From positions 40,789,851-40,853,850 of the forward strand of contig OY720350.1 in NCBI GenBank assembly GCA_963082975.1: a stretch of 64,000 bases of DNA, given 5' to 3'. Below are positions 34,315-45,687 of the stretch, piece after piece (positions within the stretch are counted from its first letter, which is position 1; each line of letters starts with the position of its first letter). The position numbers were made by a program, and so were the translations under genes. The notes under the pieces were generated by a model. The model saw nothing but the letters and a program-made list of their open reading frames with translations, ran no database searches and was not told the origin of the DNA. The DNA is from Labia minor (lineage: Eukaryota > Arthropoda > Insecta > Dermaptera > Spongiphoridae).

Positions 34315-35250
34315 AGGAAATATTAGGAGATATCATTGCGGGTTCAGGCCAAATCGATCAAAATTAATTAAGATATTTTCATTATGACAGATATTAGGAA
34401 AAAAACCGTGAATTCAATATTTTTGTTCACTAATTATTTGTAGACTTTAGTAAAACCTACGCATGACTCAATAGATCCGGGTAAACTTTTTCAAATTTTG
34501 ATCTTAAAATTTATCTTGAAGGTAGTAAAGAAAGAGTAAGATGTGGAAATCAATTGTAAAATATTAGGTTACCCAGACGACTTAAATATAATAGGAGATT
34601 CGGCAATTGCAATTACAGATAGTGAGGAAAAATTAATCGAGGTAGGAAAAGAGATGAGGTTTGAAATTAATAGTGATGAAAAAAAATATTTAGTAACAAA
34701 GAGGAACAGTACTAATATACAAAATGTAAAATTTGAATATGTACAAAAATTGAATGTAATCACGAAGGATAATAATATTTGAGAAGAATTTAAATCGAGG
34801 TTGCAATCGGGAAACGCCTGTTATCATGCAGTAAAGAGGCTTATCTTATCAAAATTATTATCCAAGGGAATCAAAATTAAAATATATAAACAATTATTTT
34901 TCCTGTTGTATTAAATGGGTGGGAGTCATGGTCTATGACCCTGAGAGATAAGAGTAGATTCAGAGTATTTGAGAATAGGATTCTTCCCAGCATTTATTGG
35001 CCAAAGAAAGATGAGGTCATCGGGGAATGGCGGAGACTGCATAACGAGGAATTGCATGACCTCAATGCATCTCCAGAAATAGTTAGGGTTATAAAAGCGG
35101 GAAGGCTGTGATAGGCGGGGGCTAGAATGGGAGAGGAAAACGATATTGTTGGAGAGACCGATTGAAAAACGCCCGATTGGAAGACCAAGGACACGGTGGG
35201 TGGATAATGTAGGAAGGGACGTGAGAGAGATGGGAGAGCATAGGGATAGA
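34315..35250 (+). pseudogene. Non-LTR retrotransposon (LINE) reverse transcriptase fragment
   Basis: Decayed frames give, in order, CGFRPNRS (34338), LFVDFSKTYA (34435, RT motif A), then after an internal deletion GYPDDLNIIGDS (34567, motif C with YADD changed to YPDD) followed by the thumb, KSRLQSGNACYHAVKRLILSK (34785), GEWRRLHNEELHDL (35022) and ERPIGKRPxGRPRTRWVDNVGRDVREMG near 35150-35235. This is the order of the ORF2 C-terminal half of a common arthropod LINE type. Many stops and frame changes; the open piece 34543-34782 is only one part. The tail ends in GATA repeats. Confidence 0.75.
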
Positions 35251-35484
35251 TAGATAGATATAACATATACAATAATAATATATATAATTAATTTACTGAT
35301 TAAATTAAAATATATGTATTTTAAATAAGAACACAAAAAGAAATGGATGTTTTATGTAATATACTGATTGAAACAAAATGGATGAAAACCTTTTACTACT
35401 TTCAACCAAATACTATGTACCACTCGATTGATTTATTTAATAAATGTACGGATAAAAAAACATCAGTATAAACTCTTCTTTAAT

Positions 35485-35778
35485 ACTGATGATTAGAGCT
35501 CTAATCATACTGTGGCTCTGGAACTCGAAAGTTCTTGGCCGCAGCAACCACATTTCTCCAAGTATCCTTATATATCTCGAGCTACAACCATCCAACCCCT
35601 ACCCTCTCCCATTTTTCTCTCGTCCCTTCCTACATCGTTCACCCACCGCATCCCCGGTCTTCCAAGAGGACGTTTCCCAATCGGTCTTCCTACCAATATA
35701 TTTTTCTCCATTCTTTCTTCTCCCATTCTAGCTACGTGCTCTCCCTGCCCATCACAGCCTTCTCGAAATCGTGAGAAT
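35485..35778 (-). pseudogene. LINE ORF2 C-terminal fragment, opposite strand
   Basis: On the minus strand the segment reads RRL.WAGxxARMGEER, GRPIGKRPLGRPGMRWVNDV, GRDERKMGEG and further WRNVVAAAKNFRVPEPQ before a stop, matching the same C-terminal region as the fragment at 35090-35240. The plus-strand frames over 35489-35793 are its shadows. The two LINE pieces are tail to tail about 240 bp apart and are separate insertions. Confidence 0.7.
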
Positions 35779-37382
35779 AATAATGTAATATAAAAAATAA
35801 AAATAATTTAAACAATTTTTAAAAAAAAAAATATACCATATAAATATATGTTATAACAAACGGTAAAACCAAAAATTTGAGGCTAATATATAAAAAAAAA
35901 ATCCAATTTTTATTTACTCTTTTTTATACTTTTAAACTTTAGAATTTAAATAACTAGATATATAGAAATTCGAAAAATTTAATTAATTTAATAAGTAATT
36001 AAATCAGCTAATATATGTGGTACTAATAATAAAATTTAATTGTAGAATTTAAAAAAGAATGTAACCAAATGACTATTTTTTATAGGGCGGGTTTTTTTTT
36101 TTTTACTTTTTCCCCTTCTGTCATTGATATTAATACTCAAAAACACGCAGACATTAAAACTAAAGTAATTGTCATTCTTTTTGCATGAGATACTCCCCTT
36201 TTATGAGTTTGCAAGTTGGGTGAGTAAGAAGCCCGGTGTCGCACCCTCCCCCCTCTCTTCTTTCTCTCTTCCCCACACCTCATCTCTTTCATCATAACAC
36301 AATGCAAAAAAGAAAAAGGAAAAAAAAAACAACGAAAAAGATTAAAAATTCATATTTAAATGGTAGGAGATTAAATGGTTTTCTAAATCACTATAATAAT
36401 AATAATATTAGGAGAAAAAAAAACGCGTTGTTTTTAAGCATTTGCATTTGAATTATAATGAATAAGCAATGTTTAATATTAACATTCAACGAGGGTAGAG
36501 ATTAATAATAATAAAAAAAAAAGTAAAAAGAAAAAGAAGAAAAGAAAGGAAGAAGGCGAGGACAAAGAAAGGAATAAAACATGAAAAGAAAATTAAGAGA
36601 AATTGAATGAGAGGGTGAAAAAGAGATCGAAAAATTTGAATTCTTTTTCAATTCAATTGGAGAAAGGATCAAACATCTGGAAAATAGAAAAATGAAAAAC
36701 CATCCAGGGGAATGAAATTGGTTTCGATTAGTTCCTTTTTAAATAAGAAAGGAATTTTTATTATTATTATTTTTTTTTTATAATTATAATTGAAGAGGGG
36801 AGAAGAGACCTCCTACGTTTCCTTCTAAGTTTTCTTAGTGGATTCAAATTTAACAAAGAATCAAACATTATAGACAAAAAATAATATTGTAGAGAAACAA
36901 CAACAAAGAAATAAAGAAAATTTCAGAAAATCAATAAATAAGGTTTGAAATTTAATTATTTTCTATTCTACTATATTATCTAACTTATGGTAATATCAGC
37001 AAAATAATAATTAAAATATTTTTATCATTTTATAAAGTTTAATAATTGTTTTAATATATTATATTAAACAATATTTATGTCTTTATGCCATTGGGGATAA
37101 CATGGTATTGGTTAGATTGGTCAGTTTACCTATTTATTTGGCTGTGCCCCAGAGAAAATGACTCTATACTACTTATTGGGTCTCCTTTTATGAGAGAAAT
37201 ATCTAACATATGATGGATTTTGATTTATGGGCCTTTGAAAATCTAATAATAATAAAAATCTTCAACAATTAAACAAATATTTATGAATATTTTTTTAATT
37301 TCTATGTTTTTTATTACTAATAATAAAAACTTGATTATACATACATCATTAGGAGGTATATATATATATATATATATATATA
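35779..37382. other. Non-coding stretch, purine-rich in the middle
   Basis: 36500-36720 is strongly A/G-rich. C/T-rich sequence at 36235-36290 gives a spurious MSHPPPSLLS frame. Around 37090-37200 there is ordinary AT-rich DNA. A (TA)n run at 37358-37382 borders the MITE. Confidence 0.4.
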
Positions 37383-37613
37383 CAGTGGTGCCTCACACAA
37401 CGAACTTAATTCGTTCCAGGAGCAAGTTCGTTATGCGAAAAGTTCGTTATGTGAAACGCAAGGGGATGCAATACAACGGCAGCGATCGTGGAAGCTCGGG
37501 CGAGTTCGTTGCGTGAAACGAAGTTCGTTGTATGAATCATGAAATTTAGTTCATTATGGTTCGTTGTGTGCAGCGTTCGCTGTGCGAGGCGTTCGTTATG
37601 CGAGGTATCACTG
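37383..37613. mobile_element. Pogo/Tigger-like MITE with TA target duplication
   Basis: Terminal inverted repeats CAGTGGTGCCTCACACAACG and, at the other end, CGTTATGCGAGGTATCACTG are flanked by TA (37381-37382 and 37614-37615). The interior is built of degenerate TTCGTTRTGYGAAA words, many of them inverted versions of the terminal repeat. CAGTG-start termini and a TA duplication fit the pogo branch of Tc1/mariner. No transposase. It lies in a (TA)n run. Confidence 0.7.
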
Positions 37614-37856
37614 TATATATATAATTATATTTTATAATATTATATAATATTTTTAAACAAATAAAATAAATTAATCACAGTTCTTTTTAATGTTAATATT
37701 TACATTTGTTTTCGTAATTTTTTTACTTTCCCGCATACTTCGTATAAGGGAAGTATTGGAATCGTCAAAAATTTCGACTTCGAGATTTCGATAGATCTTG
37801 ACGTTTTAGACCTCGCTGAGTCGGAAAATACCATTTTTCGAATTATGTCTGTGTGT

Positions 37857-37902
37857 GTGTATGTATGTATGTATGTATGTATTATGTATGTATGTATGTA
37901 TG

Positions 37903-37931
<29 letters not shown>
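37857..37931 (+). repeat. (TATG)n microsatellite inside family C
   Basis: About 18 TATG units with two interruptions, directly after ATGTCTGTGTGTG. Microsatellites occupy the same slot in families A (TG)n and B (TCCG)n. Confidence 0.9.
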
Positions 37932-37933
<2 letters not shown>

Positions 37934-38233
37934 TGTCTGTAAGCAAATTTACTCAAAAACTAATCAAGCTAGGACTTCGAAATTTGGTACACCGATATTA
38001 TTCATAGTTTGTAGATTTCTATCAAAATTTTGTCAAAATCGGTTAACCGGAAGTGGTACTTTACCTACACTGGTTGCGTTTACCTTTCAAGTAAAGTACC
38101 AGTTTGTTTCGAGATATTTGCTTCATATTTTGTATATAGATTTAAAAATATGAAAAAAATTGAGATACCAAATTTCATCATGATCTGACTACCGGAAGTG
38201 ACATTTTACCTATACAAGTAGCGTTTCTTTTTT

Positions 38234-38757
38234 ACCGACCGACGATAGTAAGGGAGGTATTGTTTTCACACCAAATTTCACCTATGGATATTTTTAGGTA
38301 CATATCTCCACGAATCATGCATTTTCTTAACAGAAAAAAGTATTTTTAGCATGATGTCTGTCCGTCCGTCCGTCCGTCCGTTCGAATAGATGTGTACAGC
38401 CTGAACGGCTCAACGGATTTTGATGAAATTTGGTATATTTACTTAATACATCAGTAGGATGAATTGATCACCTTTTGGTGGAAATCCGGAAACCGGAAGT
38501 GCTAGTATTACCGATCGAAGAGAGGAAGTGAAGGGTTATTTTCATATCAAATTTCACGTGAGGACATATCTCCACGTGTTATGCACTTTGTATTGGTTTT
38601 ATCCTCGAGAAAAATCATCTTCATTAGTTTTTCTTAATTTAAAATTATATGACGTCACCCAGCACTTCATGACGTCACAGCCAGCCCTTATATATTATAA
38701 ATAAAATAAAATTAAAAATATTTATATTATATTCATATCTGTTTTTTTACATTTAAA
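38234..38757 (+). mobile_element. Family B Helentron-like element, copy 3, nested in C
   Basis: It begins ACCGACCGACGATAGTAAGG after TTTTTT within family C sequence. ATGTCTGT(CCGT)n is at 38354-38381, the GAAATTTGGTATATTTAC module at about 38427 and two TGACGTCA sites near 38650 and 38670. The right terminus is truncated near ATTCATATCTG-T7 and C-like sequence (AGTTAACCGGAAGTAGCAC) resumes. Confidence 0.65.
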
Positions 38758-38797
38758 ATATCAGTTAACCGGAAGTAGCACTTTATTCTATATATAT

Positions 38798-39075
38798 TCT
38801 TCTTCTTCGTTGTCGATAACTTCCTAGCGGAAGTGTCGTGGCCCTAATAACTCCAAGGAGTCATAGGGTGTTCATGGGAAAATTTGACCGAAGTGGTTTC
38901 CCCTTGCCTTCTTCGGTGGGGCAGCCGATGTTAAATTGAATTAGATTTTTATATTTATTAATTTATTAATTAATTAATTAAATAAATATATAATCTTGAG
39001 TTCTATGCTGGGATTCGAACTCAAGCTTCCTGTGTAGAAATCTAGTACTCTACCCATTCAGCCATGCTGCCCCTG
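38798..39075 (-). mobile_element. tRNA-derived SINE with 12-bp TSD
   Basis: Read from 39075 downwards: a tRNA-like head with A-box sequence TGGCTGAATGGGTAGAGTAC and B box GAGTTCGAATCCC, an AT spacer, then a GC-richer body with GGCAAGGGGAAACCACTTCG, CATGAACACCCTATGACTCC and GGGCCACGACACTTCCGC, and a (GAA)n tail. TTCTATATATAT flanks it (38786-38797 and 39076-39087). The complex body may be one of the conserved SINE central domains, but I cannot assign it by name. Confidence 0.75.
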
Positions 39076-39242
39076 TTCTATATATATATATATATATAAA
39101 TGTTACCAAATATCAAATTTGACACCAATAAACTAATACGAACTGGCTCTTTATCAATACCAAGTTTACACATTCTAAATATTAATTCACAACTCTTTAT
39201 ACCTATTTATATGCGGGAAAGTCTAGGGGAGGACACTCCCGC

Positions 39243-40490
39243 TTATTTTCAAAACACTCATACTTCAAAAAATAGTCTTCTTGGTTTTTGGCAATTCTTT
39301 ATACTTATTAATGTTTAATAAATTGAATTTTAAATAATATTTTTTAAATTTATTCTTGATAAAATTAGTTACTTTTAATTTGAAACTTTTTCTATTGTAT
39401 ATTTACTGAATATTAATTGATTATTTTGGAGTTAATATTATAATTACAATTATGTTATGTTATATTATGTATTTTTCAAATTTTAATCACATGAATGTTG
39501 TTTCAACAATTTTGATTTTTATAATATGGCTGATTCAAAAGATTAGTTAAGACTTTCTTTAAAGAAAGTACCACTTAACGAGAATTTGAACTATTGAACT
39601 ACACACCGAACAAGTAATCCTCCAAATAGAGATACTAAAATTTTAGTCGCAACCTAAATTTACTATTCTTCTATAAATATTCATTTTTCTAAATATAAAT
39701 AGGATTAATGAACTGGAATTGAATAAATATATTTATAAATCTACATAATAATTGATCCTTTTTATATTTTATGTTTATTATCATTGGGAATGTTGTTGTC
39801 TGATGATAGAGAAGCTAAGTGTAGTAATAATATAATTTATAGAATAATTGAATTGATTGCTTCTCATATTAGTCATGAAGAAGAGACCCTATAATCATTA
39901 TCATAAATAGCAATTATAACCCTATTAAAAATTATTTTTATTACATTTTTCATTGGATCTTTTTTTAACCATGAATATTTTCAAGTCGTTTTCTTTTTTA
40001 GTTCCCATCGTAATCGGATTGAATGTCCAATTGAGTTATCGAAATCCATTATCACTCGACAGGTGACACTTGGATTTCATCTTAATTGCGATTTATTCTA
40101 TTAATTTTATTCTAATCAAGATCGAGAGGTTATCATAAACATCAACATTTCCTTTATATACCTCCCCATATTGCATATTGTCGAAATAATTTATTTAATT
40201 CTAAATTATCAAGTAAAATGAGTGAAAAATTTGTTTATTAAATGGGTTCATTATAAAAATAAAAACACTTCAAAGAAGTCATTAAAGTATTATTAATTCT
40301 CATTGGAATCAGAATTTTAAAATATATATCATAATTAAATTAAAAGAAAAAACTGAAGATCATCATAGACATATACATAAGATTTTAATTATACTTAAGC
40401 AATTCACTTTACGAATGTTTGAAATTTAATGTTAAAGATGGACTTTGTGATTTGCAGATTTCTTTAAGTTTTAGGGTTCTAAAATTTATA
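39243..40490. other. AT-rich non-coding stretch
   Basis: No gene. Moderately complex sequence near 39950-40160 (for example CGTAATCGGATTGAATGTCC, CAAGATCGAGAGG) but no repeat match within the window. Confidence 0.4.
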
Positions 40491-41004
40491 TATGTGTGTG
40501 TGTGTGTGTATGTAGACAAGATTACGCAAAAACGGTTTGAGCTAGAATAATGAAATTTGGTACATTATTGGAGGCATTATTCAAAATTTGTAGTTTTCTA
40601 TCAACTTTTGAGAAATGTAGCTCATTCGGAAGAGGACCATTACCTACCACGTTTTCATTTTTTTCCCTCTAAACGGACCGTAAAAATAAAGATATATGTT
40701 TGATAGTTTTTCAGAAGATTAAAAATTGTATAAAACTGCTAAATATAGAATTGCAGCTTGATTGAATTACTGAAAGTAGCGGAATTAATTTTTTCAATTT
40801 CGATTTAAAAATGAAGGTAAAGGTTTTATTTACGTTGAAAAAATCCAAACAATGTTGATATTATTTGATTGTCTTTTTATTTAAATAAAATATTATTAGT
40901 GTAATTTATGTTTAAAACCTTCAATTCTATGATCGGATAGAATAAAATGTATAGAAAAAAAGCTTGATTCAAATTTGCGAGATAGACGAGTAGAGAAACT
41001 CCAG
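40491..41004 (+). mobile_element. Family A element, copy 7, left-truncated with internal filler
   Basis: It starts in the (TG)n microsatellite, followed by the ATTACGCAAAAACGG and GAAATTTGGTACATT modules to GGAATTAATTTTTT. About 180 bp of unrelated sequence (40795-40970) replaces the CACGTGACGTGG segment. The right end is present with GCGAGATAGACG and a decayed hairpin (GAGTAGAGAAACTCCAG). A T-run follows. Confidence 0.65.
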
Positions 41005-41496
41005 ATTTTTTTTACTATTGATATTAACCCGATAAATAAATGTATTTCTATTTCTAATTGTTATCTAAAACAATCGTCGTGTGCAGGTTTCAATTTTTAA
41101 AAAATGATCCTGGATCCGATTTGTTAGTTGATTTTGCTCTCGTGATACGTTAATAGTTTTCTTGGGTGTTTGCGTGACACTGAGCAGCACTCTCCCCTCC
41201 ATCTTCCTTACAAGAAAGATAAAGAAACCATTTTTTTAACCAAAAAACTGATTATATTCTAACACCTTGTTTCAGCTGGTGTTTTTTTTTTCAATCTCTC
41301 TTTCTCTTTCTCTCCCCCTCTCCCTTTTCTCTGTTTTTCTTTTAATATCACCACTAACAAAAACGAATAAATATTTGATCGAATTTTACCCTTGAGCTAT
41401 TTCCTTTTTAATTAACTTTCGTTATAGCCAAAAAAAAAAGAATGAACAAAACAAAATAGAACAATGCTAATCAAAGCATATATAATTCTCTCTTCT

Positions 41497-41544
<48 letters not shown>

Positions 41545-42099
41545 TATGTATGTGAAGAGAATTAAACATTGCCAAGGGTATTTTATTATTATTATTTTTT
41601 TTTTCCTTCAAATTAAAGTAAATTAACTAGAGGCCATCTAAGCACCATTTTGAAAATTGAAAAATTGTAATAATAAATATTTATGACTTAATTACAGGAA
41701 TCATAAATATATCATAGGGATTAGAGAAACGAGATGGGAGGACGAATTCAATGAGGTGGCAAACGTCTATCAACTACTTTTTTAGGGATAAAAGATTTTT
41801 TTTTTTAAAAAAATAGTGATATATAATAATATAATTAAACAATTATTTCTAGCAGGTGGATATTTCAAAATTTATAGGCACATTTAAATGATATGTCATA
41901 GATAATTGTTTATATGTGAAAATTTCTCAAATTCATAAAATCCAATAAATTGTCATTTTTTTTTAACCTTAGCAAATAAGATTAGATTAAAATGGACGGT
42001 ATGTTTTTTTATATAGTAAATTTAACAAATAATCAGTTTTTAATTAATTTATTTATTTATTTATTGATATAATGGATTATATAAGTCATGTAATTTTAA
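41005..42099. other. Non-coding stretch with (TA)21
   Basis: A perfect TA run covers about 41499-41540. Around 41090-41220 is modestly GC-richer unique sequence with GATCCTGGATCCGA and GCGTGACACTGAGCAGCAC. A C/T-rich patch is at 41291-41338. No gene. Confidence 0.45.
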
Positions 42100-42338
42100 A
42101 TTGTTAAAGCTTTAGTGGTTGTTTTTATTTATAAGGGTATTTTGTAAATAAAGACATATATTGATATTTTATTGTAAATTTATTCAAAAACACATAAAAT
42201 ACAAAAATATATTTATTTATTTTTTTTTTGTGTATTTTTGTGTTGTACAAAAATGTATTTTTTTGTGTATTTTTGTGTTTTTGAATAAATTTACAATAAA
42301 ATATCAATATGTGGTTTTATTTATAAAATTCCCTTATA
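42100..42338. mobile_element. Small inverted-repeat relative of the Penelope-like array, 12-bp TSD
   Basis: ATGTAATTTTAA lies at 42088-42099 and 42339-42350. The insertion starts with AAAGCTTTAGTGGTTGTTTT, the same tail (inverted) found at the right edge of the array at 26196-26878. It then forms a large palindrome with arms about 42130-42200 and 42270-42335 containing TATTGATATTTTATTGTAAA and TTATTCAAAAACACA. The overlapping frames on both strands (42125-42475) come from this palindrome. Confidence 0.65.
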
Positions 42339-45079
42339 ATGTAATTTTAATATATAATATTAAAGTCATAGAAATATTTCACTTTTTTGTGATATTAATT
42401 AAAAACAAATTTCAAATTTTACTCTTCCATCTTAGAATGTTAGAAGAAAGAAAGAATAATTTTATATTTTTATAATTTTTGTAATACAGTTAGATAATAT
42501 AACTATATAAGTATGATGCAATTTTTAAACTTAAATAATATAAATGCAGACACAAAGGGGATAAAAAAAATAACAGGAAGGAGTTGAGAGAGAGTAGGAA
42601 TTAGATGGAGGTGGCTTAGTGGGGGAATGTATAAAAATTTATAAATTTCGTAGGGATACATTATTTAAATTGATAATTAATTAATTTTGTCAGATAATGA
42701 ATAACGAATTGCTATACAATTACCTGATTTTTTTTTTAATTCTAGATTTATAAAATCCAAAATTAGGAAATTGATTCAAATGCGGGTCATAATTTGTTTA
42801 AGTGAATATGTTAATTTTTTTTTTTTTTTTTTAATTAAGTAATTATCTTTTTAAGATAAACGAGAAAAAGGAATAATTATAAAACAAAATCTTTTAATTT
42901 CATTATAATAAATGAAAACATTAACAAAATTTACAAAGTAGAGAAAAAACATCAGACATAGTCATTTATACTATCAAAATTAATTGTAGGATTAAGATTA
43001 TAAATAAATTCAATGATAAAAAAAGCGATATCTTTTTGTCATTCTAGACAGTTCTATTAATAAAATTTGTGTGAATGTCGTTGTATCACTACCAAATAAT
43101 ATCGAATTGAAATTATATTTATTTTTTTTTCCTTATTAATAATTTTATTTTCGTGAATTTCGTTAAAGGAGGATTACATCATTTTTTTTTTTTTTCTAAA
43201 AAAAAAGTTTATTAAAATCGAAATTTTCATTTGATTTTTATTTATATGATTATTATCAAATATTTAATACATTTTACTAATTTATTTCTTGGTTATTAAA
43301 AAATTTAATACTTTGTTAACCGATATATATATTTAATAGAATATGTAATAGTAAGTCTAAAAATAAAATATATAGTTATATATTGATTAATTGATTTTCA
43401 ATGTAAGTGTAATATACTTAAATAATTTGAACAGTGATGAATTTATTAGAGATATTAAGGTTTCTTAATTATTATTTTTTTTTTAATTATTTCTTAAAAA
43501 TTCATAAATTATGATTCATAATTAATCAAGAGCGTAGTTCAGTGGTAAGATTTTGAACTAATGAACTTAAAGAAAGATTCAAACCTCACCAGGTTTAGGA
43601 AAATTTCCAATATTATATTTATTATGATTGAATAAATATAAATAATTGAAAAAACTGGCTAGTAATATGGACTTTGAAAAACATTAGCGCTAGTAATAGA
43701 AAATAAAAATAAAATTTCATGTTATAATAAATTTTCTCAACTTTAGTACTTAAATTGAACATTCTTAATTTGTTGATAACATAGAAAATATAATTTTTCC
43801 TTATACATTAATTGAAAATTATAAACACCTCTAAAATAATTTATGTAAAATGAAATTGAAAATTAAATTAATTGTTTAATAGATTAACTTAACTATTTCA
43901 TGATTAGAATAAATAATATATATATAATATGTATATTCTAATAAATTTATTTATTTTCACCTCTATAAATTAATAGTAATATTTTCTGATATGATAGGTA
44001 TTTTTAAAAATAAAGAGATGAAAACATATTTTAAATAAAATTAATATAAAATTTAAATAAATTGATATTATATATTATATGTCTAGTTAATTTAAACAAT
44101 CTCTTATCCTGTTATTAATTTATGATCAATTAAATAACGATTTCTTATTTAAATTTTTCAAAAAATTTATGATTACCTAATAATTTTAAAAAAAAATTTA
44201 TTTTAATATTTAATAATGTGAATTTAAAAGAAAACGATTTTAAACGTAGTACATATAAAAAATTGAATATAAAATTATCTAGAATTTTAAGAATTACATA
44301 AATTAAGTTAGTATTGTAAAAGTAATGAAAAATATTTTATAAATTTTATTGTAGAAAATACTCGTAAAGGTATAATAATTTAAAATAATATTTATATATG
44401 AATATGGAAATAAATAAATATAAGATAAAAATTATAAGAGAAAACATGTAAATCATTTGATAAAATCCTAATTTACTTTGCTTAGTTTATATTTATTTCT
44501 TTATTTATACTGAGGAATTCTTAATTAACTTATAAAATATTTTTATTATTTATATAAGTAAAAATGTTTATACAAATAATAATAATAATAATAATAATTA
44601 TACCTAATATTTCAATTATTTTAAATTTAATATACTAATGCATTTTTTTATTCATTGGTATTTTAATCTTCTTTAAACAATTTTTACTTATAATTTAACA
44701 AATTACTTAGTTTTATTTTTTTTTTTTTTTTTGTTATTTAAATCAGAATTTAAATTACTATTTATTTCATTACATAATATTGAATAAATTGACTGAGATC
44801 GTAGATACTTTGTTTTTTTCTTAAATAGATTCAAATTGATACAATGTGGCAAGCGGCAGGTGATGATTTTCCAAAAAGAACGATGTTTATGATTAAAAAA
44901 AAAAAACGCACCTCCCACTCTTCTCCACTTCATGCTTTCTCTTTCTTTGATTTCCCCTTGTAATTTTGTTCAAGTAATGACAGATTATTTATTCTTCCAC
45001 TAAATTAATACTCTCTTTGACTTTTGGAGCCAGCCAGAGTGGTTATTAATTTTTTAAATATTTACATGCGCGACGGACG
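42339..45079. other. Long AT desert with one tRNA-like segment
   Basis: Apart from the tRNA-like head at 43529-43592, AAT runs at 44575-44602 and a T-run at 44715-44731, nothing was recognised. Coding frames are random AT-rich ones. Confidence 0.45.
43529..43592 (+). ncRNA. tRNA-like SINE head or tRNA pseudogene
   Basis: The sequence has an A-box-like GCGTAGTTCAGTGGTAAGA and, 33 bases on, the B-box-like AGATTCAAACC. Stems do not pair well enough for a functional tRNA. An AT-rich body follows without a recognisable tail. Confidence 0.4.
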
Positions 45080-45300
45080 CCTAACGTCTGCTTGTTAACC
45101 ACACGAACGGTTTGGGTGGGAGGACAATGGTGGAAGGGGAGGGAGGTGAATTGGGGGGCGGGGTAAGCAGCCATTGGCCGACTCCGCCCATTGGCTCGAA
45201 CACGGAGTGGGGATGAGTGGCAAGTCCGATGGGCGGGGTTTATATCGGCATCGCCCACTCCTTCTTGGTGCATTCGTAGTCTGTTGGGAATACAAGCATC
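45080..45300 (+). promoter_or_regulatory. CCAAT/GC-box/TATA promoter-like island
   Basis: In about 200 bp there are two inverted CCAAT boxes (GCCATTGGCC at 45169, CCCATTGGCTCG at 45187), GC boxes GGGGGCGGGG (about 45153), CTCCGCCC (45182) and GGGCGGGG (45231), then a TATA-like TTTATATC at 45239-45246. A start site about 30 bases on, near 45270 (GCATTCGTAG), is plausible. No coding frame with a recognisable product follows at once, so a 5' exon or regulatory RNA would have to be assumed. The spaced order of boxes is what I know from housekeeping-type promoters; the boxes would also work in reverse. Confidence 0.4.
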
Positions 45301-45687
45301 GTCTTGGCTCTCCTTTCCCCCTCTTCTATCCTATTATACATGAATTATTCTCTATTTTCATCTCTTGTTATTCGATTTGGAAAGAATAGTTAGCTCATTG
45401 ACAGAGTCGAGTAAACAAATTCCAAAAGTTTTCTTTCTTTCTCCATGATCCTAAACAAGAACATTTAAAATAAAAAATAATTCAACCCGCACTTTTGTAT
45501 TGTTTTTTTCTCGTGATCTGGACAATTAGTTCTCAATAAAAAATCACGCAATAAATGAGTTGTTTTTTATATAATATGATTTATATATTTCTATTATATC
45601 TAAAATATAATTCGAGATAATTTCATAATAAATTAATTTATGTATTTATAATCTTAAATTATTAAAACAAATATTAATTTTATTTTT
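45301..45687. other. Non-coding stretch downstream of the promoter-like island
   Basis: C/T-rich at 45307-45330, then AT-rich. No convincing splice donor or start codon was found. Confidence 0.4.

Larger units (their letters stand above)
37735..39242 (+). mobile_element. Family C Helentron-like element, copy 1, carrying nested B and SINE
   Basis: The left end ACTTTCCCGCATACTTCG follows a T-run. GCGGGAAAGT recurs inverted at 39213-39222, followed by hairpin GGGAG-gaca-CTCCC. After the left arm comes ATGTCTGTGTGTGTATG and a (TATG)n microsatellite (about 37857-37931), then a GAAATTTGGTACACC...CCGGAAGTGG module and a second CCGGAAGTGAC segment. A family B copy is inserted at 38234 in a T-run and a SINE at 38798. 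The frame 37845-38153 only reads through the microsatellite. Confidence 0.7.

Noticed and set aside
35489-35793. Plus-strand frames of 79-93 codons
   Set aside because: They are antisense shadows of the LINE C-terminal fragment on the minus strand.
37845-38153. 102-codon frame in family C
   Set aside because: Its N-terminal third is a translated (TATG)n run and the rest is the non-coding module; copy 2 has a different open segment.
45046-45389. Three frames across the promoter-like island
   Set aside because: They exist because the block is GC-rich; they overlap each other on both strands and contain the CCAAT and GC boxes.
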